Shown here: piece by piece, positions 20,745-31,447 of the stretch
How positions within the stretch are numbered: position 1 is the stretch's first letter
How the letters are laid out: each line of letters begins with the position of its first letter
Origin: Margaritispora aquatica
Lineage: Eukaryota; Ascomycota; Leotiomycetes; Helotiales; Discinellaceae
Reading direction: 5' to 3'
NCBI GenBank assembly: GCA_007644065.1
Contig: VJWN01000002.1
Coordinates: forward strand, 2,195,831-2,259,830
DNA: 64,000 nt
The notes under the pieces: model-generated
What the model was told of the DNA's origin: nothing
Seen by the model: the letters and a program-made list of their open reading frames with translations, nothing else
Database searches by the model: none
Program-made: the position numbers and the translations under genes

Positions 20745-22076
20745 ATGTCTATGAGCAATCATCCGAAGGTCTATGGCACCGCAGCTATAACGGTTGCCTT
20801 TGTAGCAGGCGTGTTATTTACATTAGGTTTCAAGGACTTTTATCCAGATCTTGAGCGACGCTTTCAGCGCAAACGTCAAGGACATTCTTCTTCTGCTGAA
20901 GTAGATGCACCAAGCACATTTGTCACACCCTTAGAGCTTGAAGATCGTAGCCGAAGCTCGCGGCAATCAGTAGCATTACAGGCTCCGCCAATACCAGAAG
21001 GAATTGAAGGCATAATTGGCAACACTCCTCTATTCAAAATTAAGAGCTTGTCCGAAGCTACAGGATGCACGATTCTTGCCAAAGCAGAGTTCCTGAACGG
21101 GGCTGGAGGTAGCCCGAAGGATAGGGTTGCGCTGAATATGATCACAGTGGCCGAGGAAGCTGGATTGTTGACTCCCGGGCAAGGAGATACCATCTACGAA
21201 GGCACTGTTGGTTCAACCGGAATATCGCTCGCCACATTGGCAAGAGCAAAAGGGTATAAAGCATATATATGCATGCCCAATGACCAGAGCAAGGAAAAAT
21301 CAGATCTTTTGCATCATCTTGGAGCTACAGTCGAGAGAGTCACTCCTGCGCCCATCACATCCACTGAGCATTTTGTCAACCTAGCAAGGACAAGAGCACG
21401 AGACCACACAGCTTCGTCAGAAGATTCAAGCAAAGGTTTCTTCTCAGACCAATTTGAGTCACTTGCCAACTATCGAGCACATTTCCAGACTACAGGACCA
21501 GAAATATGGCAGCAAACAGGTGGAAAGCTCGATGCTTTCGTGGCTGGCGCTGGCACAGGAGGAACAATCTCTGGGATATCTCTATATCTAAAGCAGGAAA
21601 TGGGAATGACTGGTCTCCGTGTTGTGCTTGCTGATCCTGAAGGCAGTGGACTGTTCAACAAAATTACGCATGGTGTGATGTTCTCGCCCACAGAGAAAGA
21701 AGGGACGAGACGCAGACAGCAAGTTGATACTATTGTAGAAGGTATTGGCATTAATCGACTTACCGAGAATTTTGAGGCTGGTAGGGAGTTGATCGACAAT
21801 GCTGTTAAGGTCACTGATGTCCAGGCAATGAGGATGGCTCGGTGGTTGGTTGAGAAAGATGGTATCTTTGTGGGAAGCAGTAGCGCTGTCAACTGCGTGG
21901 CAGCCGTAATAACTGCTTTAAAAATGCCAAAAGAGAGTCGAGTAGCCACCATTCTGTGTGACAGTGGCACACGACACCTGAGTAAGTTCTGGAGGCTTGT
22001 TGGGGAACTGGGTCTTGAGGAAGAACATGACGGAATGGATTTACTGGCATTACTTGACGTCAAAGAACTCAGGTGA
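20745..22076 (+). CDS. Membrane-anchored cysteine synthase-like PLP enzyme
   Basis: Single exon, 443 residues. Residues about 9-30 form a hydrophobic anchor (AAITVAFVAGVLFTLGF) followed by a basic stretch, matching the amino-terminal tail anchor of Mcy1-type cysteine synthases of the mitochondrial outer membrane. The catalytic part begins near residue 88 (IGNTPLFKI). GGSPKDRVALNMI contains the PLP lysine. GAGTGGTISGISLY is the phosphate-binding loop. The usual substrate-loop motif SGNTG appears as VGSTG, so activity may differ from O-acetylserine sulfhydrylase. A late WLVEKDGIFVGSSSAVN matches the family. It may also act on cystathionine-like substrates; that is open. Confidence 0.85.
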   Translation: MSMSNHPKVYGTAAITVAFVAGVLFTLGFKDFYPDLERRFQRKRQGHSSSAEVDAPSTFVTPLELEDRSRSSRQSVALQAPPIPEGIEGIIGNTPLFKIKSLSEATGCTILAKAEFLNGAGGSPKDRVALNMITVAEEAGLLTPGQGDTIYEGTVGSTGISLATLARAKGYKAYICMPNDQSKEKSDLLHHLGATVERVTPAPITSTEHFVNLARTRARDHTASSEDSSKGFFSDQFESLANYRAHFQTTGPEIWQQTGGKLDAFVAGAGTGGTISGISLYLKQEMGMTGLRVVLADPEGSGLFNKITHGVMFSPTEKEGTRRRQQVDTIVEGIGINRLTENFEAGRELIDNAVKVTDVQAMRMARWLVEKDGIFVGSSSAVNCVAAVITALKMPKESRVATILCDSGTRHLSKFWRLVGELGLEEEHDGMDLLALLDVKELR

Positions 22077-22415
22077 AAGTCTCATTGTGGAAAAGAAATA
22101 TTCATATAGTTTTCATTCCTCGTTCTCTAGATAAGTCTATCGAGAAACTGAGCTGGCTTGGCTTGGACCAAAGATCCCACCGATTGAGAATCACGCACTT
22201 CAACAAGAGTCTACCAGCTTACGCCAAGCAAGTACGCATCTTTAGGAAGACTCGTGAAGCATCAATCGGAGATGTTTCACTCAATATGATCGCTTGACCT
22301 CTCTCCTAATACTAGCAAAAATGCAGCTGCAACCACCCACTCCATAAAACCGTCCATAATATCTTGTCCAAAGAATTGAAGTTTTGCAACGCAATAGTTT
22401 TTTCCGGCTTTGAGC
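22077..22415. other. Convergent intergenic region
   Basis: This 339-bp stretch lies between two stop codons and presumably holds both 3' untranslated regions. No repeat is seen. Confidence 0.5.
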
Positions 22416-23469
22416 TTATGAGAACTGTAAGGTTTAGTAGATATCCCAATAATTCATAGACAAGGGAACATACCTTCCAGCGATTACCACAGACCATACA
22501 CTCGCAGAACGTAGTCATCGGTTCATCTGCACTTCGTGTCTGGGCCTGACTGTAGCTGACTTTCTTCTCCTTGCACTTTCCACATCTCAGCGCGTCACTG
22601 ATAGACTTTTCTGCCATTGGAACCTGCGCCTTCATCATGTTCTCTTTTGCCAACGCCTCATCCTCCTTGCGACGCTCAGCAGACTTCAAGTCCTCGTGGC
22701 TCATAACGACGAATCGCTCAGGCTCGATTTCGCCAGACATAACCCTGGGACCCAATTCCCGATTCGAGGCATTCTTGAGATTCTGGAAGAGAGATCGGAT
22801 CTTGCCACGGTATTCGGGAGTGTCGCCTTTGTAAGCATCCCACGCCGCTGCCTCCACGGCCATGGCTTTGATCACAATATGGGTCGCAGATACGGTTGAC
22901 ATGTACGCAAGGCCATTGTAAAGAAGACCGATGCATGCGTCACGCGAAGGCACGCCCGTCCGTCTGGTATCGACCTTCTCAGAATCCCAACGTCTCTTGC
23001 TCACATCGCCCGTGAAAGCCTTTGTCTCGCCTTGCGGGGCAGGTGAGGAGATCTGATTCGCGGTTACGGCCGGTGAAGATTTGTCTGCCATCTTTGGCTT
23101 CTCTGCTACCTTGCCCTTCCGTGATGCCTGCTCTGCTGTAACGACTTTGCGCCACTTCGTAACTATTTCCGCTGACAGGCTTGCGATTTCCTTGCTAGGG
23201 CTGGCTTTTAACTTGGCAATGATCGCACCAGCTCTGGTTGTCTGATCGTCTTTATGTTAGCCATTGTTTGCAACCCTTTGCGCAATCAAAGGAGGTCGTG
23301 TGCTAGACAAGAACAAGAAAGAAATACATACCCTCAGCAGATCTTCTGTGGGCACGATCTCCTTCTTCAATGTGTTCAGAATGTCGAGAATTCCTGTAAC
23401 ATCCGGATCTTTTTCACTTGTCAACTTCTTCAATGCCGACAGGCGTGTGTTGATTTCCCTAGCATCCAT
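22416..23469 (-). CDS. DST1: Transcription elongation factor TFIIS
   Basis: Three exons, 23469-23332, 23241-22474 and 22424-22416, coding for 304 residues. The first part is the TFIIS N-terminal helical domain (ending VTKWRKVV). The middle domain spans about 125-240 (TPEYRGKIRSLFQNLKN). The end is the zinc ribbon: CGKCKEKKVSYSQAQTRSAD, then the acidic dipeptide loop (SADEPMTTF) and CECMVCGNRWKFS. The Asp-Glu pair enters the RNA polymerase II active site and stimulates transcript cleavage during backtracking. The last coding exon holds only Phe, Ser and the stop codon. Upstream DNA is shared with the divergent SDR gene, about 1.2 kb away. Confidence 0.95.
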
Positions 23470-24661
23470 CTTGGGTGGTTTGTTACTGGGTTTTGTGTTG
23501 AAATGTTTGGTAGCTTGGAAGGTTTGCGCAGGTCGCCTGGTGTTATGCAAGGAGCTATTCCGAGTCGATTGAAGCTTTGGATATATTAGTGAATGACACC
23601 AAGTCGGTGTGGTATAAACCCCTCGTAAGATGAAATGCTGGTTGGTGGTCAATTCTTGAAGTTGTAAATATTAATGTAGCCTTGCCCTCATATGATAGCA
23701 GGTGGCTTGCGACTCTAGCGTTGACAGGGGTCCCTCTTCCCCAGGAAATTTGTATCATCTCCATTTCTTCCAACGACAGTAGAAACAATCAGCAGTTGGA
23801 AATTCAATGTCTCCTCTTTGAACATTAGATATTTTTTCTACATACATCCACAGATATGTTCTTTCATTCATAGCTGAGAAAGCCTTTACGGTCGATATTC
23901 TGCTCCGTGCTAAGATTGCCTTTAAACTCATCATCCCCACTCAGACAAGATAACAAAAATCGGTAAGTCGCTGGGTTCATTGATTGATATGAAAGTTCGG
24001 ACTATTATTGATATTTCTTAGTTCTACTTCCATTTGATATCCCAGAAATCCTGTCGTCATTCTTTTCATGTTATCAAGCCTGAAATTGTCATTTTGTCGT
24101 TCCGGTTTTACCACGATACACAACCCTCTTAAGTCCATGGACGAGAAATGGCGAAGAGCAAAACCCAGTCCAAGATTCATCCGAATATTATGGCTTTAAG
24201 ATTGTATCCGAGAAAATCCATTGATTTCCAGATGATCGATCGATTTCATGAAATCGGAGTTAGCTAATGTTAGAGACTCTGATGCTATTCGCATAGAGTT
24301 ATGGGCTGTAGGTTCTGACTACTGGATTAGTACCCTGGCGAGATAGGAACTCGTGGTTGTGCTCGGGGGAATATCTCGAGACTTCTTGGAAATGCACGTT
24401 CATTCTTCCGTCTATGGCGTCCATCGGCCATTCTTACAGGTTGGCTTATGCGAATATCATGCATGTACCTAAGCCCTGTATCCAAGCTAGGTTGTACGTC
24501 AACGCTCCGTCTAGCTACGTCTTTATGTGACTTTTGGAGGATATAAACCTGCTACTTCCTTCTCAGTTGGCCTCCCCAAACCATCTCCAGCAAATAGAAT
24601 TCTCATTCAACTCATACATCAAACTTACACTTTGCCATATCTTCATTCACCTCCACCAAAC
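23470..24661. other. Divergent intergenic region with TATA box before the SDR gene
   Basis: A TATAAA at about 24542-24547 lies some 115 bp above the ATG of the dehydrogenase gene and is the clearest core-promoter signal here. The rest, including frames at 23555-24180, shows no family features. Confidence 0.45.
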
Positions 24662-25457
24662 ATGACTGGTCTTTCTGGAAAAGTTGCCTTAGTGACTGGC
24701 GGTTCAAAAGGAATTGGCAGGGCCATTTCTCTCAAATTTGCCTCGCTTGGGGCCAAAGTGGTAGTCAACTTCTCTGGTGACGAAGCTGCCGCCCTCGCCG
24801 TTGTAGAGGAGATCGGAGAAGTCAACGCAACCGCCATCAAGGCCAACGTTGGATCTGTCTCTGAGATCAACCGCTTGGTCGATGAGACTATTGCAAAATA
24901 TGGCAAGCTCGACATTGTTGTTGCCAACGCCGGTTACATGGCCATGACCGAGCTCGACAAAGTTACTGAGGAAGAGTTCGACAAGACCTTCAATATCAAT
25001 GTTAAAGGACCCTTGTTCCTCGCTCAGGTAAGCAATATCCAATGCCATATCCATCCAAACCAGTACGCTAACACATCCACAGAAAGCAGCACCTCTCATG
25101 GCACCCGGATCACGCTTTCTCCTCTTCTCCACAACCCTCTGTGCCGCCTCAACCGTGGCACCCAATTATCTCAGCTATGTCTCTTCCAAAGGTGCCATTG
25201 AGCAGATGACTCGAGTGCTATCTAAAGATCTTGCACGCAAAGGTATCATGGTCAACGCCATCGCGCCTGGACCGACTGGCACCGATCTATTTTTCAAAGG
25301 GAAGAGCGAGCAGGTGCTCAAGATGATCGCAGGATTCAATCCTCAGGGACGTATTGGAAAGCCAGAAGAGATTGCAGGCGTTGCAGCCTTTTTGGCGGGT
25401 GAGGAGGGAAGCTGGGTAACAGGCCAGATCATAAGGGTTAATGGTGGTATGGCTTAA
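24662..25457 (+). CDS. Short-chain dehydrogenase/reductase
   Basis: Two exons, 24662-25027 and 25083-25457, with a 55-bp phase-0 intron, coding for 246 residues, the usual length for a classical SDR. VTGGSKGIG near residue 10 is the cofactor glycine motif. VVANAGYM is the NNAG-type motif. YVSSK with the upstream FSTT serine gives the catalytic Ser-Tyr-Lys set. IAPGPTGTDLF and QIIRVNGGMA are typical late motifs. The strand-2 end (VVVNFSGDEA) lacks an Asp and has neutral or small residues, which suits NADPH. Substrate is unknown; sugar, ketone or oxoacyl reduction are all possible. No biosynthetic cluster surrounds it. Confidence 0.9.
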
Positions 25458-26418
25458 AGACTGTTCTAGAGCTAATAGTTAAAGAGTCAGGTAGCCTTTG
25501 TGATATTCTTATTTTTGGGACAACATTTTAGATGATGAATAAACTGTCTTTGACAACCAAGAAAATCATACTCGAAATTAATTGAAAATTCACGAAAAGC
25601 AGCATCAATGTCAAATCCGAGGCTGGTTCTATACAGAATCCACATCTGCACCCACCTCTACATGAGGAGCTTGATATTCACGCATTTCAGAGACGGCGTC
25701 CAGCCCAGTTTTGTGACCTTCTCTTGTTCATTGTTGCTTCAACTTGCGCTCTGAGGAGGAAATCAAAGCCAATAATGATCATTATACATATGCCAGAGAG
25801 AGTACGTTAACGTAAATCCCAAATTGTTAAAATGCCGCACAATGCATCCATTTCAGATTATGTGATAAACGTCTCATCACAAAACACACAACTTTAGTTT
25901 GAATTATCGAGATTCATGTATTTTTCCTTACCACAAGCAAGACTAGAGCGAGCAAGATTGAAATTGCCTCGATATGTTAGGTTAAGCTAAATGCTAAGGT
26001 ATAAGCGAGGAGATTAGAATTCGATAACATCGAAGTCGGAAATTTTGCTAGATAGAAGGTCCAGATAATTTTTAGAATGTGCTCAGATATCCCACACATC
26101 GGTAAAGAGAATGTATCATGGTTGCTATACATACACCTTGTACACTGGCTGGATTTTTTTGCTTCGGTGAGGTCGACTTTAGCTCGCCCTTGAACTCAGG
26201 CGTCACTTCACCTCCGTGAACAGGATGAACAACAGTTCTTATCCAACACTCCTTTCCACCACAGGCAACCAGCCACAACCCAAGTTACCCAAGCAGCAAT
26301 CCTTCCCCATTCATTCCATCCCAAGCCAAGTCCCAGTACATCAAGAAAGTCGAACCCAAAATCAGGACAAAACAGCAGACGGCCGTGCCATTAACACCGG
26401 CCAAAAATGTATATCAAG
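25458..26418. other. Intergenic region
   Basis: This 961-bp AT-rich stretch lies between convergent units. No reading frame is supported, and no repeat beyond short A/T runs was found. Confidence 0.4.
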
Positions 26419-26790
26419 CTAGCCACGCCATTTGCCTATGGTGGACATTCCCAGCTTTATGAGATACATGACCATAAGAAATACCCAGAGTTTGCAGCTC
26501 GTGACGCCGGTCAGGAGGAGGGCGAAGCTGGGGAACTCGGACTCGTTTGCCGGAGCGAGATTTGGATAATGAGTGTCAAGATGGTGTGATGCGAGCAACA
26601 GGAAGAAAACATCGAAAATCTCGCCAAATTTTAACCTTACTAACTTGCTTGCATTGTTAGAGTCGTTTGCGATCGAACGTATGCCGGCGTGGAGAATGAG
26701 CGTGATGAAGGTGTTTGTGAGAACGATGAATGGTGCTAGTTTGCGGGGATTTGAATTCTCGGAGTCGGGGCTACCAAGGTTAGTTAAGCT
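26419..26790 (-). pseudogene. Possible broken or partial relative of the neighbouring membrane protein
   Basis: A minus-strand frame stays open for about 124 codons without an early ATG, ending at TAG 26421-26419. Its start (SPDSENSNPRKLAPFIVLTN) and the hydrophobic TLILHAGIRS resemble the amino end of the protein coded at 27433-27894 (MDSGPSSN, TLILHATFRE) at similar spacing, with different codons. A second hydrophobic segment (CKLWVFLMVMYLIKLGMS) lies near the end. No upstream start exon was found. It may be a 5'-truncated gene copy, or a real gene with an unseen first exon. Confidence 0.35.
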
Positions 26791-27432
26791 CAGCGAAGTA
26801 TTTCATCCATCTTCTAGTCATCTTTTTGTAATAAAGCCACAAGCAGCATATATTTGCTAGTTTAACCGTACTTGAATGTTATGTACTTCTTTCGCTAAGC
26901 ATTTAAGCGAACTCCTTAGCATGACAACGAACCTAACTTGACCTACCTTAACCACGCACTTATTATGAACGAATTTCTTAGCTAGTCGTGACTCATACCG
27001 TAGATGCAGTTCTGAATATCAACTGTAAAAGCCACAATCTGTGTGTTGATACCTAGAATGAGGATCACTAGAGAATGTGTGAGAATAAGGTTCGTGTTGG
27101 TCTTTAGATAACTGCTGCTGTTCCAACTAGATTTTTAACTTTGGCGCGATAAACAAATCTGTAGTTGAGGAAAGCTGCTTAGATTTATGTATAAAAGTCT
27201 TCTGTCTGTATGTTTATTGTTTGCATTCGCTTGGGTTATTTGCTGGATTTCAAAATGCGATGCCCTTCGTCATCCAGGTTCTTATCCTCGCATAATTGCT
27301 TGGCCGCTAGCCGTATGATGGCATCTAAGGATAGAGACTGTATTATACCTGAGTATAAATTGCACCAGCAAGTTCTAACTACTTAAAGAACCTAGATCAG
27401 CTAGAACGCGCCCTGACAAGTCCAAAGTAGAC
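26791..27432. other. Intergenic region
   Basis: This AT-rich stretch has scattered CGCTAAGC/TTAAGCGAA-like segments near 26890-26930 that may be decayed transposon DNA. No gene is seen. Confidence 0.35.
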
Positions 27433-27894
27433 TTATTCAAACAAACCCTCAAACCAAGGATACACCGCCCCTCCCCAACAGCCCCAAAGAGGCACCATCG
27501 CCCACCCCGCCACACCCAACGACCAGTCCTCATCCCAAGTCCACCCCCATCCCCACCTCCCCATCTGCCGTCCCACCCAGCCAAAGGACCACGAAACGTC
27601 CGAGCCAAACACAATCCAAGCGGCCGCTCCCACGATCGCAGCCAGTGCATACAAGAGCCCCCATGATACAAGCAAAGGCATATGTCTCGAAAGACCTCCG
27701 AGCACGAAGATCATGCAGAGGGGCCAAGATACACCCCCAAAGATGATGCCAAGAGCGCAGATGTCGGTCATGTCTCCATTCTTGCTTTTGCTGGTATCAA
27801 CACCCCAAAGCTCTCGGAAGGTGGCGTGCAGGATGAGAGTTGAAAGGGTGAAGGTGAGGAGCAGGAATAAGTTTGATGATGGGCCGGAATCCAT
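27433..27894 (-). CDS. Unrecognised four-helix membrane protein
   Basis: Single exon, 153 residues from an ATG. Hydrophobic segments lie at about 9-26, 45-67, 70-95 and 126-145, so four membrane spans are likely. The third loop is Trp/Gly-rich (MGRWGWGWTWDEDW). There is no signal peptide beyond the first helix and no motif I know. A partly similar open frame lies about 640 bp downstream on the same strand. Function is unknown. Confidence 0.6.
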   Translation of the reverse strand: MDSGPSSNLFLLLTFTLSTLILHATFRELWGVDTSKSKNGDMTDICALGIIFGGVSWPLCMIFVLGGLSRHMPLLVSWGLLYALAAIVGAAAWIVFGSDVSWSFGWVGRQMGRWGWGWTWDEDWSLGVAGWAMVPLWGCWGGAVYPWFEGLFE

Positions 27895-28272
27895 TGTTTT
27901 ATTGCGTCTTTAATTGATTGATTCTCGTGATGGTGAAAGTTAGAGAGGTAGTCGAGTTCCGTCCTTTTGTTTGTGTCTAGAATCGAGAACGTTGCGATTC
28001 TTTTGAAGTGATTTCAAGAGTCCAGTGAAGAGAAGAGCATTGAAGAAGAAATGAAGGGCGAGAGAAAATTGCACAGAAACAACCGAAAAGACCAGATTTG
28101 TACGTTATGCCTCACAAGTAAGTGCGCTTGTTGGAGTCCGTTGATCTTGGACGACTCAGCTTACCGAAATATCGGAAGCGAGGCAGGTCCTGATTTTAAG
28201 TCACCTCACCTCGAGAACATTGCGGTGCTGCTCTGCTTATCACCCACGGAAGTGTTAACTTAGAACGATCAA
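27895..28272. other. Intergenic region
   Basis: This 378-bp stretch is upstream of the four-helix protein gene and 3' of the GFA-domain gene. I see nothing further in it. Confidence 0.45.
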
Positions 28273-29590
28273 TCATCCCTTCTTCGCATCGTCGTCAGTC
28301 TCGTCCTCACCGACAACTATACCGTTGACAACTCGATATACACTATATCTGTGAGTCCTCGAGTGCGACTGCGATCCGATGCCCTCTCCCATTCCAGCAC
28401 CCGCGCCGGTCACAGTAGTTTTCTGCGACTTGAGGCGTTCTTCTAGAATGAGAAGCAGGTCTTCTTCTGTTTCCTCTGGCTCTTCATCCGAGCAAATCGC
28501 ACCCTTCGGGATGTCGATCACCTTTTGGTGAAAATTTTATCAGCGTGATTCAAAATATAACAAAGGCAAGTCAACACAAAGAAATGGAGGAAGAAGTGAA
28601 AAAAGAAGGACTTACAGCACGGCTTGTCCAGATATGATGAGCATTTTTCCAGTCGATCTCGTTGGAAGCAATGATGCAACCGGTTTTGACGCTAACGAAC
28701 TTGGAACCTAGATGAGTACTGACAGTAGATCAGCAAAACTATTCGAGAATAGTCTGTGGATTCGTACGAAATTTTACTTCTGGAGAATAACTGCAGAGAT
28801 GTTCCGTCCAAATGTTACATGAATGTGCAGCATCAGGATACACGAGTAGAAGATGCGAGTTCCAAAACATGAGTTCCCCAATTCTCTCACACACTGGTGT
28901 ATAAAGATATATGAAAATTGACAAGATGTTGAGGCGTTGAGGTACGGGGTACTTACTGTATGACACGAGAGCCGCACTTCTTGCAGAAATAGCAATCCAA
29001 AATACTGCCAGAGTCGCAATCACGTCTAGAAGATGTGTTAGTACCTTGAAATATATACCCCGAAAGCAGGACTAGGTAAAGAGTGATTGCAACTCGAGCT
29101 TGGGAAAAGAAAACCTTGCAAAGAAAAGTGATAGAAGGGGATATGGCTCCTCTCCATGCGCTAGGTGAAACAAGTGACAAGACAACAACGCAGATTCCCA
29201 ATTACAGCTTTCTCACCCCTACAACACTACATTTAGTTCCCAAAAGAACAAGATCATGCGTATCTAGTCTCTCTCCATGCTCTACCCTACACCAGAATAA
29301 AAGTGCACGCTGGCTCGCTTGATCGAATTGTGGAGCGAAATGCGAAGCGAACGACCCCTCTCTTCCCCTATCATATATATACCACCTGCACTCAAAAACA
29401 AAACCAAAACTCACGAGATCTTGCCAATATTCTCCTTCTCAGGCAGTTCAAACGCAGGGAAGATAGCCGAGGAGCCAAACGCCGACCCAGACTGACGCCT
29501 GCACTCGTGACAATGGCAGAGATAGACACGAAGAGGTTGGTCCAGGGGCGTTTGGAAGGCGACGGCGCCGCAGCTGCAGGTTGCTTCCAT
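28273..29590 (-). CDS. GFA/CENP-V-like zinc-binding domain protein
   Basis: Four exons, 29590-29415, 29025-28957, 28718-28616 and 28521-28273, coding for 198 residues. The GFA (Mss4-like) fold is clear: CSCGAV at residues 4-9, CHCHECRRQSGSAF around 27-40, and CYFCKKCGSRVIH around 69-81, with KFVSVKTGC and DWKNAHHIWT after it. The cysteines bind zinc. The acceptor of exon 3 (28720-28719) was chosen because it alone keeps GSKFVSV in frame. Family members include glutathione-dependent formaldehyde-activating enzymes, but most fungal ones have no tested substrate. The last 80 residues are acidic and low-complexity. The introns of about 389, 238 and 94 bp are mostly longer than the window's norm. 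Confidence 0.82.
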
Positions 29591-30309
29591 AGTTGGGCTG
29601 GGTTGGGTTTGGGTGGGTTTGGTTGGTTTTGCTTTGTTGTGAAGAGAAGTAGATAGGTATATGGTGTTATGGGGCAATGCTGGGGGAATGAGAGGGGAAA
29701 AGAGATTAAGGTGACTGTGTTGATGCGTTAGGGAAGGAATTGAATCCCTGTGTTTAGGCAGTCCTGGGAGAGGGAATCGTAGGTAGTCGACAAATGTAGG
29801 AGTGGGGTGGGGTCGAGGATCACGATAGCATGTGACTTTTTCTCAGCGAAGTGGAAGCTTCTTGGTTGATTGGGTTGGGCTCAAGCCATTGATTGGCACA
29901 CTTGATTCGTTGACCAAGAGTTGAATGCGTCTTGGGAATATCAATACTACAATAGGAGAGTTGATGTATGACCACAATCAACCTTACCAATTACAAACAG
30001 GGTGCCTTTGTAACCGATAAAATTGGATTTCTGGTTTTGGAATAGTAGGAAGCAACTTCATAAGTGTTCTGAAAGGAATGTTGGTACCAAAACGCGGTAG
30101 TGGAAAGATATTGTAGGATGGGTAGAGGTTGATACGACAGAGGCAGGTGAGTTTTAAAGAAAGTCGTTGAGCATTGCTTTCTAATTAAGCTAGATATCAT
30201 TCCAAACTCCGTCGCTCATGCCAGTAAGCAAAAATATTACAGTATTTCTCATTCGACTGAATGTTTCGCCCTTCAGCGTTTAGTATCGTTTTGGCTCTCG
30301 CCGATAAAC
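29591..30309. other. Intergenic region
   Basis: About 720 bp upstream of the GFA gene and 3' of the DUF1295 gene. No gene or structured repeat is seen. Confidence 0.45.
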
Positions 30310-31447
30310 TTAGCGTCCACCATTTTGCCCTTGTACCAACTGATCGCCGCTTTGTCTGTTATCCGTACTTTTGGCATTACTGTCATTCCTTCCCTCCTCT
30401 GCACCCTGTTGTCCCCGTCCCATGTCGGAATGCTTTGCAGGGTCAAAGACATACATTGGGAATTCTAAGAATATCGTCCGCTTGATAATTGTTGGCATTT
30501 TCTCATATAGCTGTGGTGGGAAGGGAATCAGAATGCTGGTGCGATTCAGCCATTGTGAGTATTCCTCCCACCGACTGTCTTTCTCGTATCGTCTCTTTGC
30601 TGTAGGTCTCTCCTGTAGTGGCAAACCGGAGACAAACATCAAGAGAATTGTAAGGAAGAATGGACCGAGGATGGTTGCATAGAGAGCTTTGTATGCTTGG
30701 CCTTGGACATAACCATTTGCTGCTGGAGAAACAGCAATCATGTATATTCCTGGAGTAAAGTTAGTAAAAATTTCGAAAATCTCGCTGGCAGAGCCCACCA
30801 AACTGAATAATAATCTCGCCGAAGTAATTTGGGTGCCGGCTCCACGAGAAGAGACCCTTGTTGCAAATCTTCGACTTGTCTGGATTGTTGGACCTGAAGA
30901 TGTACTTCTGATTATCGCTGACACTCTCCATGATAAAGCCGATCCCAAATAGAATCACACCCCCGATATCTCTGCCAGTACCGAAGGCAGGTTGAGGATA
31001 TTGTGTAACATTTGGCGAGTTCAAAACTGTCACTGGTAAGGAGACAGTCCAAACCCAGAGCATCTGAAAGATCCAGAAACCCAAGAACGGAAAGAATTTA
31101 TCTCTCTTGTCGTCAAATCGGTCATCCTTGCCGGTTTTCAGGATTCGGAAGAAGAGAAATGCGGAGAGTCGAAGTCCCCATAGCATAATGAAGAGTGAAG
31201 CCACGATTTGGCGCGCATTGTGATGACCGCTAAACGCGAGAGTTATAACTGCAAGGACAACGAAGTTACTTCCACCAGCAAGATCTGTGAAACGTCAATA
31301 TAGCTGTATTTGGCTATGCGAAAGGTACTAACCAGTGAGTTTGTCAAACTTCAAGGAAAATGCTATGGCGAAGAAGAAGAGCTGGTATCCCACCGTGATT
31401 AAGAAGGTTATAGCAAGGTAGTAGTTGTCTAGTACATGAACCTCCAT
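30310..31447 (-). CDS. DUF1295 / steroid 5-alpha-reductase-like membrane protein
   Basis: Three exons, 31447-31333, 31284-30799 and 30749-30310, coding for 346 residues. Several hydrophobic spans begin at residue 9 (YLAITFLITVGYQLFFFAIA). FSWSRHPNYFGEIIIQFGIY, running across the second intron, is the conserved motif of this family, and RYEKDSRWEEYSQW is the later cytosolic block. Relatives are NADPH-type membrane reductases of lipid or steroid double bonds, so an ER location is likely; substrate is not predictable. The final 50 residues are hydrophilic and Gln/Asn/Gly-rich, a tail not expected in the core family. Confidence 0.85.
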
